Part shown: piece by piece, positions 25,501 through 37,859 of the stretch
How positions within the stretch are numbered: the first letter of the stretch is position 1
Layout of the letters: every line of letters starts with the position of its first letter
Assembly (NCBI GenBank): GCA_009761415.1
Contig: QUOL01000001.1
Coordinates: forward strand, 2,790,001-2,854,000
DNA from: Sarcomyxa edulis
Lineage: Eukaryota > Basidiomycota > Agaricomycetes > Agaricales > Mycenaceae
Direction: 5' to 3'
DNA: 64,000 bases
The notes under the pieces: generated by a model
Told to the model about the DNA's origin: nothing
What the model saw: only the letters and a program-made list of their open reading frames with translations
The model's database searches: none
Position numbers and translations under genes: made by a program

Positions 25501-28500
25501 CGAGATTAGAATCCTAACGATACAAATACAAATTTGAAGCCACGAACCATACGTTCGCCCTCGAGCACCAAGGTACCCCCATGACATACTCTGAATCTCC
25601 CATCCAACGATAATGTCAGGATCCAAGTCCACGACGTTATCCACGATCTTGTTCAATAGCTCTAGTTCGTCAGGAACGACATCGATCTCGAAATCCCGCA
25701 GTCTTCGCAAATTCAGCTGATGAGACGAAACTGCGATGATACCAGCCTTGTAACCAGAATCAGCAATCTCGTCTTCGCCAGAATCTTGGTACGAATAGAA
25801 GATGGCAACGATGGGGTCCTCTTCTGCATTGGGAACTCGTTCGCTGCGAGATGGTGCTATATTTTGAGTAACGGATTAGGAAGCTATGCGAAGTGGAAAT
25901 CGACAGTATCAGATTCACCGAAAATTTCCAGAGATAGGATCGTCATGCTTTGTTTTATACGCGAGCTAGTATGAGGTGTCTTTACCGTCTCGGGTGTGTC
26001 CATGTGTGCTTGAGTTGGACCTTCGATCTAAATGCAGAGTCAAGACCATAACAATCTGGCTTAATGACGATGCCTCTTACCTGGGAATGGAGTCGGGGTC
26101 GTTCTCGTCTAAATGCGGTTTCACTTTCAGAAGAGAGTAGCCACCTCTTCGTCTCCTTCGCGCTGGGCGGAATACTGGCAAATTCCCACCCGCCGACACC
26201 AGTTCGATCCAATGCTTGCGAAACATAGTTGGATTGGTTTCCTGTATGCTCTGGAGATCCGTAGTCATTTACCCATGGTTCAAGTATAGCCATGCCGTCA
26301 CCGCCCTTGAGGCGATACTGCAGGCCTCCGTACTCCTTTGCTTTTTCTGGGGCATCACTCTCCTTCGAGTAATAAGGGTTACGGTACACCCTGCTTGGAA
26401 CTTCGTAATCACTGAGGCTGGACAGGAGTTGCCAGGTGGACGGCGGAGGCTGAGCATATACGTAGCCATTCCAATTTTGTGTCATTGGTAACGTGTAAGA
26501 AAGACGGATGGAACGCTTTGGTGAGGCTGAAGCCCCAGAAATATCTTCGGCGGATTCTTGAGATAGAGAATCTGACAGAGACTTTGCCCAAGAGACGCCG
26601 TGAACAGGCCCATCGTGTCTCTGTCTCTTCAAGGGCCTGCGTTCGGAATCAAGGTCGTCTACGTGCGCGGCATGTTCGGGGCCTTGGTGACGGTCAGGAT
26701 GACCAGATCTCGCGACTTCGTCCAAGGTATCTTGTTGGAGACTTGACACTTCAAGGTCGGACTCGTTATCCGGTCTATGCAAGAAATTTTGAAGGCAAAT
26801 TGATGGTGTGAGTGAGTTTGTACTGACTGTGGCGCACCCTCTTCAAGTCTAGGAAACGAAAAGAGAGATTCTGTTGCTAACGTCTTGTCCCTGTTAATCA
26901 GTATAATACTCAGCGGTGTACGCAGACCTAGAGAACGAAGATAATAACGTCGTATACGGTCTGACCGGGGAAGCAGAACGGCATCGCCGTTTACCCAAAT
27001 TTCTAGAGAAAAACAAGAGACTATAGGTAAGATATTGAGATACATGCCATCTATGCTCACTTTGTAGGAGTTGTAGGCCCGTCGAATTGCGAAAAATCGA
27101 AGACGTTCGGTCTTTGCGGCGCATTGTCATGAGTTATGCTTTAACAGTAGTATACAGTGACATTACCTCGCTAGCTTGAGCTCAATTTCTTGGTCAGAGG
27201 TAGAAGGATGCGTACTAGATGACTTGACATCTTCTTGGAAAGGATTCGGGTCACTGAAGTTTCATCAATACGAAGTCCACTCATTGTAATGGATGCTGAC
27301 TGACCTTGCGTGTTCTCGATCATTCTGGAAAAGGCGCCCGGCCTCATTTTCTACGCCGCTAAGGTCTTCATCAACGTCAACATCGAATCCTTCCTCGTCA
27401 TTTGGTTCGTCCACCTGCTGGGGTTCAGTGTCTTCCAGTATCCTTTGCCAATCTTCTTCTGCTCGTTCAACCAAATGAGACATCTCTTGGCTCCCTAGCA
27501 TGTTCATGTCGACATCTCCCGCGTGTGGTTGATTGTCCTCACTATCGGTCGAGGAATCGGCTGAGGCAGCATAAGGATTGCCCACGCCTTCATTCTTGTC
27601 TCTCCTCGGCTTCCAAACCTTCCAGGGTTCCTCCCACAATGCTTCTACACTTTCGAACGTTGTCATGACCCAACGTTCCCATGTATTCGCGCCATCTGCC
27701 ACCCCGAAATCCTCAGTGTTCTCCCTTTGGATTCTGTTTCGTATCTCCTCCCACCATCTTGCCTCAGCGACCCATTCTCCCCCCTTTCCTCTGGACTTGT
27801 CACTTGGATCTACGGGAATTTCAGGCGTAGGACTGAGACCTTTGGCAAGTCTCCGACGACGCTCATCTTCCCAGAGCTCACGAACACTGAGTACAAGAGG
27901 CTCTGAGGGCAGAGGAGGCGCCGGAACCTCGAGTTTGTGATGGATATTACGAGCGGCGAGTTGATGTCGGTTCAAAATTTGGTGGGACGCAACATCAACC
28001 TCGAGAGACATGCGAGATTGACGGAAATAAGAAGATTGCTTGAACGTTATAGCATTTGCGCCAGATGCGTCGACACCATTCTCTTCGTCTTCGTCTCCCC
28101 GTTTCCAGATTTCCTCGCCGAGATTGAGCCAACCACACCCATACAGGCCAAAGTCGGCCATGAACTGTAAAAGATAACTTAAGTGGCTTTCGAATACACA
28201 GAAACGCGTTTGTAAAACCGTTCCAGATTGTAGAATAGTGACCGCGCGAGTGACCATAGACGGGTCAACCATGAGGATCTTGAGAAACGGAGAATAAGAG
28301 GAGTGGAATCCGTAAAAGTGGACGCCCTTTACGAGCAGGATGGCTCGAATAAATTGATTGTTGGGTGTATTAGGATTGCGCTTCATGGATATAGCAATGG
28401 CGCTGTTCAAAGATCGAGTCAATCTGCCGATGTAACTGTGAACTGTACTCTGGATTAGACAGTGAAAGGAGAGAAACAGGGGGTGAGTACTGACCATCGC

Positions 28501-28723
28501 GAGCGTCCAACTTGCCAGTGTACTCGACGAAAAAATAAGGATATACTTGGTGTACATGGATACAAGCATTCTGGCCAGTAGAAGACGCGCCGTAGATTCG
28601 AATAACAGGAACGCGCGTCAGAGATGAGTTGTCGAGTATTCCAGACTGCACAAGGTTGTAATCGATATTGGTTATACGGACTTGCAGAGTGGCCAAATTT
28701 CGAGCTTGTGCAGCGGTGCTCAT
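22593..28723 (-). CDS. REV3: DNA polymerase zeta catalytic subunit
   Basis: A reverse-strand gene of about 6.1 kb with many short introns, about 1,600-1,700 residues. The N-terminal family B region starts near MSTAAQARNL and includes I-H-V-H-Q-V-Y-P-Y-F-F-V-E-Y. A long acidic linker follows. The exonuclease-like region carries D-L-D-P-D-I-I-V-G-W-E. The polymerase domain shows motif A as DFQSLYPSIM (near 24735-24764), K-T-K-D-Q-A-F-style palm/finger residues, and motif C as Y-G-D-T-D-S (23986-24003), so the catalytic aspartates are present. The C-terminus has two cysteine clusters (C-L-V-C-G ... C-E-D-C, then CASC ... CESLDC), the second matching the CysB Fe-S motif. It should carry out error-prone translesion synthesis with Rev7. 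The start is one of three adjacent ATGs (28723, 28726, 28729). Confidence 0.93.
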
Positions 28724-28915
28724 CATCATCTTCAAGACATGCACGTATCCGATTCGTTAAAAGTCGACAACGTTGGGTATCGTATCGTACAACCGCGAAC
28801 GCTCTATGTGTACATTGGGGAAGAAGTGAAGAAGGCCAAAAATATACACGCGTCGAACTCATAACTGTCACAACATCTGCTCAGCCCTCAGTACTCAGTG
28901 CTCACTGCCTCACCC

Positions 28916-29966
28916 TCACAACTTTGCAGAGATGACCTGTCCTCCAATCCATGTATCTCCGGCCAAAACTTTCTCAAAACCTCGAACATATCCGGGTTCT
29001 ACACAAACATAGTTCTCCCTATGTTCACGTCACGTTAGAAAACAAAATTTCGATCCGGCAAAAGAAAAAATCTGCTTACCATCCTCCAGGTTCCATGTCC
29101 GCTATTTTACTTCCGGCTTCTGCTTGAGGGTTCCAGACGACAACGTCCTTCAGCTTCGTGGCCTTGATCTCGACGCGTCCAGTTGGCCAGGTCACCTCGT
29201 ATCTTTGCGGGGCGTTCTCATACACAGAGTCTGTAAATTTCTTCACATCTACGCTGGCCCTGATCTCAACTTTCGCAGTGGTCCTTCCGAGCTCTGCCGG
29301 CTCGGTCTTGTCATAATACGAGATATTCTGGAGCGGAGTAATGAGGACTTCGTCTGATGGCGCACGGATGTAGTTGTGAAAGAGAGCTTGAAATTCGAGG
29401 GCCTCAGTCGACGTGTTCTTGACGTGCAGATCGGTGCTGATTTGATGTTCTGCGAGGGTGACGACGTAGGAGAGGTGGAATGGTTTCGCGTAGACGGAAC
29501 TGATCTCGGATGTCGGCTCAAGCGCTGTAGACCGTATGCTGGATCAGATAATGGGCGGATTCGGAAAGCAGGTCTCACGTACTGAGTCTCACAGATACCC
29601 CTGCATCGTTATCCATGACCACACCATCCCATTTCCAAACTTCGCTTCTCGCGAAGCCATGTTGCCCAAGTTTAAGGTGTTCAGGATGTGTAGGAGCACC
29701 AAAACAAGGGAATACCACGGGAATACCTCCACGAACAGGTTTAGATCCGTCGAGAGCGGCTTTCGATGAAACGAAGAGACGTTCTATGTGTTCTGGTTTA
29801 CCATTTGATCCAGACTTCCAAGAGATAACGGTAGCGCCATACAGTAGAATCTCTACCGATGATCCCTGATATGAGGTGAGTCAACCAATCTTGAACGGGA
29901 TGATAATTATTCTGTTACTTTGGGGTGCTTCAGGACAACCTTGTCCTGGATCTGTTCTACGGGCAT
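28916..29966 (-). CDS. Glucose-6-phosphate 1-epimerase
   Basis: Four reverse-strand exons. The first encodes MPVEQIQDKVVLKHPK; the second opens with G-S-S-V-E-I-L-L-Y-G-A-T-V-I-S-W and contains G-G-I-P-V-V-F-P-C-F-G and G-Q-H-G-F-A-R. The third carries LFHNYIRAP and ends near K-I-A-D-M-E-P-G-G-W. The fourth reads ENYVCVEPGYVRGF and stops at 28916-28918. These blocks are diagnostic of the aldose-1-epimerase-like hexose-6-phosphate mutarotases (yeast Ymr099c), which interconvert alpha and beta glucose 6-phosphate in the cytosol. The histidine in H-G-F-A-R is the expected catalytic base. Introns are short and GT-AG. Its 3' end lies about 190 bp upstream of the REV3 start. Confidence 0.93.
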
Positions 29967-30874
29967 AACTAGATATATCGTTGATCCTTGGGTTGATCCC
30001 GCAAAGATCTCGAACTGCACCCGACTCGACAAGTCGACCGGCCATTGCCGCGACCGGCCCTAAACTAAAGAAATCGATATAAGCCCCTTAGAATCAGAAC
30101 CGGAACGTAAACTCATTTAGCCATCACGACTCCCCCGAGGACGACACTCAATCCTAAGAGGTATCTATTTCTCTCTCTACATCTCCTTGTCTACTCATCC
30201 CTCTCACCCAGATCATTGAATACTCTTGAACCTGAAGCAATATGCGATAGAGTAGGGTCGTCTTCGAGCCTGGGAGTACGAGGGGGTCAACGCCCCTATC
30301 GGCTCTTTGTGTGTGTCGCAAGACGCACCGAGGTCCATAACCTATTCGACCAGGCAATACGTACCTCATTCATGGTTCTCATCTGACGATATATCGGCCT
30401 TTACAGGACACAGTTTTACACTGAATGCAATGGATCTGGGACCGTGAGCGATGGAGGATGGGGCTGCGACACCTAGTGTTCGTTCCCCTCCGTGCTCTTC
30501 GGAGCGTGGCCATCGTCTATCCGGAAACCACTAGGAAATAATTCACCTTTTCTCCTTGCGACGCCTCGATTTTTGAAAATATCGCGCAGGACTACGGTTT
30601 CGACCTAGACATACAAGATGACGTATCTTTTGGCTGCCTACCTCGGTCAAGGATCCTGTCATCTTTGGAGGCTTCCGAGCTCTTACTTGGCATCTTTGCT
30701 TCTTACTCTTTGCATCGCATCGTATTTTGACACACGTCTATGCTTCCTGCAATCTGGGACAACTTTACCGTTGTTGGCACACTATAAAACTTGGCACGTC
30801 GTCCTGCTCTTATTTTTCTTCCGGAACGATGGTCCCCCCTTCGATCTTGCGCTACGCACGAAATGCCTTCCAGT

Positions 30875-31567
30875 CCGGTTTCGTAACGGGCATACGAGGA
30901 TTCGCTTTGCGGTGTCTATCGGTGTCTTCTGTGCTTTTTAGGCATGGTGCGAAACCTTAGTCGGATGGATCCACGATTTATCGAGTGCAGACATGAGGAC
31001 GCAATACTCCTTTGATGCTCAATGCTCAATGCTAAACGTCGAACCTTTCGATTGGGCAACATCCTCGATATAAAGGGCCAATCGCGTACTTGACCGATTT
31101 CGTAACAAGGCATGCGGGGATAATCTGCTGCTTCGGCAGTGGTCTGTCGCCTGGTGTCTTTGCGTTTGCGACGATATCTACGTCTCGTATTCGACCCCTA
31201 AAGACAAAGAACCCAGACACAGAAACATCAGAAACAGAAACAGACCTAGAACCAGAACCAGAACCAGACACAGACACAGATCTTGAAACAGACACCCAGA
31301 AATGCACGGTTTGTTGATACATGGCCGACTTCGCGTAGGACACACGAGGATTCGCATTTCTTTGGTGCTTATCTATCGATGTCTTCCGGGTTTTTGCGAC
31401 TCGGACGATTTCTACGCTTGCTTTCGACGCCGTTAGAATCATAACCATGACACACATATGCACTTAAAATTCGAAGAATAGGTCCGGCTGGCTTCGTGAT
31501 AGCATACGAGGTCGTTTCCCTTGGGAGACGGCTATCGGTGCCTTCGTGCGTCATTCGCGCGACGAAG
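30875..31567. repeat. Four diverged copies of a 60-90 bp unit
   Basis: Related stretches begin near 30875, 31093, 31324 and 31488. Each has a core like ttcgtaac..gcatacgagg followed within about 40-60 bp by a gtgtct/atcggtgtctt block, and two also share gcgac..gatttctacg. Spacing is irregular (about 218, 231 and 164 bp), so this is a decayed tandem array or a set of relics. Alignment was by eye. Confidence 0.55.
31204..31292. repeat. Low-complexity (cagaaa/cagaac)-type tract
   Basis: About 90 bp made largely of hexanucleotide-like steps, cagaaa, cagaac and cagaca, inserted between the second and third diverged repeat units. On the reverse strand it reads as Ser-Val/Ser-Gly repeats, which I regard as incidental. 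Confidence 0.7.
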
Positions 31568-32435
31568 CTCAAGTCTTGCCGCCCAAAGCCCAGTCTTTAA
31601 CTTCCTGATTCATGCCATTCATTTGACACGCAGACATGCGATTTAACGTCGTTGAAAAGAGAACCTATACACGAACACCGTGTCTAAACATCCGCATCTA
31701 TGCCAGAATATCGGACTCTAGTCCAGTTATCATCGTGTCGGTCGATGACCGGCGCGCTTCCGCACACGATTTTCCAATCTTCGCGCAGTATCAAAGGGTT
31801 GCTTCTGGCACTCCGTCTGCGCGACTCGCTTGCACCATAACAGGTGTGGCCGAGGTGCGAGGCCACATTTGCGTTCCATCGCTGTGGCTTGCGGCTCGGG
31901 TGACGATTAGTTCATCATTCGATGTCGGCGCAGCTGTCTTTTTTCTGACGTGCTCGTCGTTTTCCGCACAATTTTTTACAAACCCTCTTCTTCGTGAAGA
32001 ATCTCTCGGTTAAATATCGCCCTCAATATCTGAATCAATGTAGGTTCTTCGTATCATTTCTACTTCCCAATCTAACTTTTTTTGTCCAGTCTGACCTGAA
32101 ACCCTTCGCTTAAGTTTGACAACCCACACTTTCTTATGTATCTAGAATGTTGTTTATTTTACTCGAATCAATATGTATTTCCGAGACTGCCTTGCTTTAA
32201 GAAAATGTTGTAGAAAGAGCGTTTCACGTGGCGTGAGTTGGGGTGATGATAACGCGGTTCAGCCAAACAGGCATCCATCTTCACTTTCTCAAACTCATAT
32301 CTCGCCAATTTCGATCCATTTCCTACCGTAGACCGTGTTCTTTTCCATAAACTTGACTATACCATCCATAGTCCAGTCCGTTTAGCCATACAAATCTCGG
32401 CCACCGTCTGATATTCTACTCGCCAGACATAAACG

Positions 32436-34627
32436 ATGGATCCAGCATTTCCTGTCGAGGACGTCAGTACTTGTGTTCTCTTGAGAGATCTTATCGTTTG
32501 ATTTCTAACTTTGTATTTCGTTGGTCAGATCGCCCCAATAGCTATCCTCATGGATGAGCTGCGTTCGGAAGATGTACAACTGCGACTAAATGCCATCCAC
32601 AGCATCCCCACCATTGCTTTGGCCCTCGGACCTGATCGTGCGCGAGAAGAGCTCATACCGTTCCTTCAAGATTCCGTAGACGATGAGGATGAAGTTCTGC
32701 TTGCTTTGGCGGAGGAGCTGGGGAAACACTTTGAGGAGTATATTGGTGGCAAGGAGTATGCCCATATCTTGTTAGGACCTCTCGAGAATCTTTCCGCGGT
32801 GGAGGAGACGTTGGTCCGGGACAAGGTGCGATATTTCATCTTGAAAAGTGATTATACAATCCTAATCGTCCCCATCGTCTCGTGCTTGTGTCGCACTCGT
32901 AGGCAGCAGATTCCATCACCAAAATCGCCGAAGTTCTTTCACAAGCTCAGATTGAAGAGTATTACATCCCGCTCTTGAAGCGACTCTCATCAGGGGAATG
33001 GTTCACTTCGCGGACATCCTCTGCAGCTCTCTATGCCGCCGTTTATTCTGAAATCTCTCCCGCCATCCAAGAAGAAATGCGCAAAGGTTTTACTGCCCTG
33101 AGTAACGATGACACGCCGATGGTAAGGCGTGCAGCTGCAAAATGGCTTGGTGTACGCGACTTTCTCAATTCTATCTTCCCATCTTCACTGACGACGATAT
33201 TCCCAGCCTCTCTTGAAGAAATTTTCGAAACAGCACGTCCTCTCAGACGGACTACCCATATACCGGAAGCTTCAGGGCGATGATCAGGATTCCGTCCGTT
33301 TGTTGACTGTTGAGGACTTGATTGTCATTGCGCAGCAACTGACCCCAGCTGAGGTGAAGGAACAGTTGTTGAAGCAAACGAAGTACAGTATTGGTGATAA
33401 GAGTTGGAGGGTTAGGTATATGGCTGCGACTCACTTCAACGAGGTGTGTGCTTTGAGTCTTGGAAAAGGCGCGACCAACTGATTTGCCATTTCCAGCTCG
33501 CTGAAGCCGTTGGTATCGAGTTGGTACGGGAGGAGTTGATTGGTCAATATGTACAGTTGTTGAAGGATAATGAAGCGGAGGTTCGAACTGCTGCTGCTGG
33601 TCAGATCCCAGGTACGTCGAGAATGATCACTCTGTAAGTGAAGCGTTCTTATTGTTGTGTCAAGGTTTTTCGAAGCTGCTCGACAAAGAGGTCATCCTCG
33701 CTCGTATCGTGCCTTGTGTACGAGATCTTTCCCAGGATACCTCGCAGCATGTCCGCGCTGCTCTCGCCAATCAGATCAGCGGCCTTGCTCCTTTACTCGG
33801 CAAGGAATCCACCATCGAACACCTTCTACCTCTATTTTTGCATCTACTTAAGGATGAATTCCCTGAAGTCAGGCTTAATATCATCAGCAAGCTTGAAATC
33901 GTCAACAACGGTACAATCTCTTCCCATTAGCTATGATCTACCCATTGACATCTTTCACAGTGATCGGCATCGAGCTTCTGTCCGAGAGCCTGCTTCCTGC
34001 GATTGTCGAACTCGCGGAAGACAAATCATGGCGCGTTCGACAAGCCATCATCGAGTACATCCCGCTTCTAGCCAACCAGTTGGGCAAACCCTTCTTCGAT
34101 GAGCAACTAGGCAATCTGTGCATGTCTTGGCTGGGCGATACAGTGTACAGCATCAGAGAGGCTGCTACTGTAAACCTGAAAAAGCTGACAGAAGTCTTCG
34201 GTGTCGAATGGGCCAAAATCGCTATTGTCCCGAAAGTCATGGGAATGGGTCAACATCCAAATTATCTTTTCAGGATGACGACTGTCCAAGCAATCACAGT
34301 ACGTCTCCTTTCTCTCCGAGATGCGTTGATGCTCACGCTCGAATCTAGACGATCGCTCCCTCTCTAAACCTAGAAATCGTCCGCGAAGAAATCATCGACC
34401 CATTGCTCCAACTCGCCGGAGACAGTATTCCGAACATCCGTTTCAACGTTGCTAAATCGTTGGAGGTCCTGGCGACCACGTATGGCACTACTGTCGAGGG
34501 CCACGAATTTATACAACAAAGAGTCATCCCGACTTTGGAACAGCAGAAAAACGACCCCGATTCGGACGTGCGGTACTTCGCCGCAAGGGCGCTCCAGAAG
34601 GCACTCGCAGTCACGGTCGCAGTTTGA
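32436..34627 (+). CDS. TPD3: PP2A scaffold (regulatory A) subunit, HEAT-repeat protein
   Basis: A multi-exon gene starting MDPAFPVED (exon 1 is 27 nt, 32436-32462), then 32529-32825, 32903-33151, 33207 onward, encoding about 600 residues. It is almost entirely HEAT repeats, seen as recurring D-x-V-R motifs: [93 protein letters not shown] and [15 protein letters not shown]. The length and the order of repeats match the 15-HEAT A subunit that joins the catalytic C and variable B subunits of protein phosphatase 2A. The stop is at 34625-34627, directly after the last repeat. Confidence 0.95.
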
Positions 34628-35602
34628 GAAATTGTCTGTAGTAAAGTACGCTCGCTCTTCTCTAGAACCCATCCTCTTGACTGAGATATATCCCATGCAG
34701 CAAAGAGTAATTTAGGGTTTTGATTCCCAAGTTCCATCGGGAACTTTTTTCCACTTCATCATAAAAATTTTCCTTCTTTTCTTACCCGCTATACACAAGC
34801 TTTAGAATCGAAGCTAATGAAGAGCGTTGTACATATCATTCAAGGCATGTCTTTTATCACAATCAATTGTATAACTTTCGTCAGAGAACACCTGTCGTTT
34901 GCGGCTGATTTCATCCTGTTACATGTTCTCTTGAACATCTCGCAAACCAGTCAGTGCCTATCCGTCCTGACCATCACAACCCCAGTTTCGGATTTCCAAA
35001 TCATTCCGCCGGGCCTCGACCCTCGCCCATACACCGCTCTTGACATTGACAAGAGACCTGTAGAGAGCGCCATCTGTATCATGTTGATCAAGTCAAGCAG
35101 CTGTTCATCTCTCTCTCCAGAGATGACGATCGTTGAGAGAGGCATTGCAGCTTTCACTGATTTCAGATGCCGTAATACGCATATAGTATGAAGACCCTGA
35201 TTCTAGATCACATGGCGACCAGATCGATCTCATTTGCTGCAGAACAAATGTCCCACCTCAGAACAACTGCAACAGATGCCCTTGTACTCTGGTCCCGAGA
35301 GCGCAAAGGCCTCAAAGCTTGTCGGAGGATTTTGCGGACCCTGTTAGGAGCCAACATTCCATGCAATGGACGCCAGTATTCGGGAACAAAAACGCAGAAC
35401 GAGACCCGTGCACGGCGGCAGTCTATCGCCTATGGCTTCGGTTGAGATTTCGTTCCCATGATGATGTTTCACTCATCCGAATGATGCCGAGCGTATAAAA
35501 GGAAATTGATTTGGATTTTGTTGTATTCTTTTCCAGTCTTTCCCTTCGACGCCCTCCCCCGTCAAATAATCAGCCACTCTTTAGTCCTCCCTACGAACCA
35601 AC
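34628..35602. other. Intergenic region upstream of priA
   Basis: About 975 bp. Open frames at 34817-35191 and 35188-35445 (plus) and 34951-35157 (minus) have no domain, signal peptide or convincing splice sites. The right end carries the priA core promoter. Confidence 0.5.
35494..35500 (+). promoter_or_regulatory. TATA box of priA-like gene
   Basis: A perfect tataaaa lies 109 bp upstream of the ATG at 35603, followed by pyrimidine-rich sequence. This is a plausible core promoter for a strongly expressed secreted protein. Confidence 0.6.
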
Positions 35603-36371
35603 ATGTCTTTAATCGCCCGTCTCGCTACTGCCGCCATCCTCCTCGCTGGGGTTATGCCCTACGTGTCCGCTGGAGGCCCTACCAAAACCTCTTCTTCAGA
35701 TTGTAGCAACAACGAGTTCTGGTGAGTTTCTAGATTCTCAGAACTCTACGTGTCATATTTTTAACCAAGACTTTACAATAGGTTCGAAACCAAAAGCTGT
35801 TGTCTACCCAGTGGTGGTCCTACCCATACGCCTACCCCTCCCAAAGGGAACGATTGCCCCACCAACGGGTATTACTGGCACGACGAGCAAGCCTGCTGTG
35901 TTCCTCGTCACCCTAACCCCCCCTCTCCCTCCTGCAGCAGCGGCTGGGGATGGTTGATCGAAGAGAACTGCTGCAAAACATCTACCTCCACCGTTGCTAC
36001 TCCAACCCCCACTCCCTCCTCCAAGGGACACCACTACAAGCGCACGCAGAAGAAGTCCCGCACTCTCTGCCCCGCCGGTCTCGATGCTTGCCCCATCTCA
36101 GGATTGACCTCGTCTTCGGATTACGAATGTCTCGACACTACCGTTGAACTCGAATCGTGCGGTGGATGCGCTTCGACTGGAAAGGGTCAGGATTGTACCG
36201 CCATCCAGGGCGCATGGAATGTTGCTTGCGAACAGGGTAGCTGTGCCGGTAAGCAGTCGTTCATGCTGTCTTAGCTACAAGTGAGACACTAAACCGTTTC
36301 TTGGATCAGTCTACACCTGCTCTGCAGGATACAAACGCGCTACAGACGGAAAATCTTGCATTGCCCTCTAA
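35603..36371 (+). CDS. priA: PriA-like secreted cysteine-rich protein
   Basis: Three exons (35603-35721, 35782-36248, 36310-36371) give 215 residues. A signal peptide ([17 protein letters not shown], cleavage after about residue 23) is followed by short cysteine-rich units with C-C pairs (S-C-C-L, A-C-C-V, N-C-C-K) separated by Pro/Thr/Ser linkers. A basic segment H-H-Y-K-R-T-Q-K-K precedes the conserved C-terminal domain: [29 protein letters not shown] and C-S-A-G-Y-K. This C-terminal domain matches PriA, first described as a primordium-expressed protein in shiitake. The protein should be secreted or wall-associated; its molecular function is unknown. Linker regions look like O-glycosylation sites. 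Confidence 0.9.
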
Positions 36372-36923
36372 ATAGACTGATATTTTACCATGGCCTCACC
36401 ACCTAACATCGCGTCTACCACACCGACGTCCTCGAGCGTCTTTCCTTCTTTTGCCCCCTTCCGCTCACTTCCGCTACTACTTATTGGACTAATAGACCTC
36501 AGGACTGCTTTGGATGAGATATTTACTATCTCATATATAACTTTTCGTCAGCTTTTTTTTCATGGATCGATATCCTTCTGTCATGCGCGAGTTACATGCA
36601 TATGCAACGTTGAGTATTTATTTTCTTCGAACTCGGGTTCCTCGAACATCTACACGTGGCGTGTCATAGAAATGTCACATGATACTCAGTCGCGTCTCCG
36701 TTGACGCGTACGTTGACGGGAAACCAAGCACGGCCAAAGCTTGCATCACTCATAAGTCAGCGGGCCATCGAACGCGTTCCATTTCGCTCCTTCGTTCCCG
36801 CCGTCATCTCCCCGTGCCCTCGTATATTAGTTCTCTCTTTGTAAGATACCTAATCTCCAGCGCTAGCCGCCTTTATCGCCTTCATACCTCCTACTTGTAT
36901 ATCGCCCCCGCCGTCCGACAGAA
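36372..36923. other. Intergenic region upstream of secreted protein gene
   Basis: 552 bp without a supported gene. It should hold the priA 3' UTR and the next promoter; no TATA box was identified with confidence. Confidence 0.45.
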
Positions 36924-37859
36924 ATGCCTTCCACCGTCAACACCGTACTTCTCGCGTTGCACGCAGCCGCCTTTACTGCCATGCTCACAGCGTCTTCTAA
37001 TTCGCCTTTCGCATTGGCGTCTCCTCTTGCTATGCATCTTCCTTCCATGGCGGCCGATTACGCGCCGAGCAACTTCACCAACGTCGCACCCACGCCCGCC
37101 CTACGTGCTCGGAAGGTTTCTCGCAAAAGCACTAGTGTTGCTCACTCCAGCGACGCTGCGCTAGTACAACGTCCGGCACCTACTCGCGCCTCGTACTTCA
37201 AGACTAGACGTCAGTCTTCGCTCGGTCTTGATGGTCTCTTGGGCCAGTTGAAGGGACAGGCTTCTGCGGCATCGACTCACTCAACGAATCTTCGTAAGTT
37301 TATCTTGATTCCGCCTAGGCGTGCCCTCGCTGAGTATGCTCTTCCAGAAAACCTTGCTTCCCGCTCGTCGACGGTGCAAGACAACGACTACGAGTTCCAG
37401 CAGCAGAGTGCTACAGAGCTCACTGGCTTCCACACCTCTTTCCTCGGTGCCCAATCGATCCTTTCCGGAATCACAGGCGACAAGGGTCTCGCCAACTACG
37501 ACCGCACCGTCGAGCTCGAAACCATTCTCAAAGGCCTCGTGAACGCGAATAAGGATGCTCTAGAAGCCACATATCAACTTGTCAATAACATTCCAGGTCT
37601 TGGTCCTATTCTGGGTCCTCGTAAGCCCACATCTATCCCTTGTCATCGATTCTTTATTGACTCTATTCCTTTTTCACCAGTTGTATTCCAGGTCAAATGC
37701 ATCGTCGACGATATGGTCCTCGACCCTACCGAGGACCTCACGGATTATTTCATCAACGTATTGAAACCAATCCTCAAGCCACTTATTGAGCCTTTCGGAA
37801 ACGAGTGCGAGCCTGGCTTGCTAGGTGCGGGCGTTAGCTTACTAGGTCTTTGCATATAG
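36924..37859 (+). CDS. Predicted secreted protein of unknown family
   Basis: The frame is open from the ATG at 36924 to 37859, but two good introns lie inside it (37294-37347, 54 nt; 37621-37680, 60 nt), giving 273 residues when spliced. Residues 1 to about 33 form a signal peptide. Dibasic sites follow, including K-T-R-R before Q-S-S at about residue 93-96, a likely Kex2 cleavage point. The rest is helical and Leu/Asn rich, with LVNNIPGLGPILGP and a conserved-looking end around C-I-V-D-D, L-K-P-I-L-K-P-L-I-E-P and a final G-L-C-I. Three cysteines remain in the mature part. I do not recognise the family. It lies in tandem with the PriA-like gene, so both may be secreted fruiting or surface proteins, which is inference. 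Confidence 0.75.
   Translation: MPSTVNTVLLALHAAAFTAMLTASSNSPFALASPLAMHLPSMAADYAPSNFTNVAPTPALRARKVSRKSTSVAHSSDAALVQRPAPTRASYFKTRRQSSLGLDGLLGQLKGQASAASTHSTNLRKFILIPPRRALAEYALPENLASRSSTVQDNDYEFQQQSATELTGFHTSFLGAQSILSGITGDKGLANYDRTVELETILKGLVNANKDALEATYQLVNNIPGLGPILGPRKPTSIPCHRFFIDSIPFSPVVFQVKCIVDDMVLDPTEDLTDYFINVLKPILKPLIEPFGNECEPGLLGAGVSLLGLCI

Larger units (their letters stand above)
29967..32435. other. Gene-poor region of about 2.5 kb with decayed repeats
   Basis: No reading frame here has a recognisable domain, and short frames on both strands lack credible splice structure. The middle (about 30875-31570) holds diverged repeat units and a low-complexity tract, listed separately. The last 350 bp should hold the promoter of the PP2A scaffold gene. 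The stretch could be decayed transposon or pseudogene material. Confidence 0.5.

Noticed and set aside
31032..31463. 143-codon reverse frame rich in Ser-Val and Ser-Gly
   Set aside because: It is produced by the cagaaa/cagaac tract and the diverged repeats, and has no domain or start context.
34817..35445. Two plus-strand frames (124 and 85 codons) upstream of priA
   Set aside because: No signal peptide, domain or plausible splice joins them, and the region carries the priA promoter.
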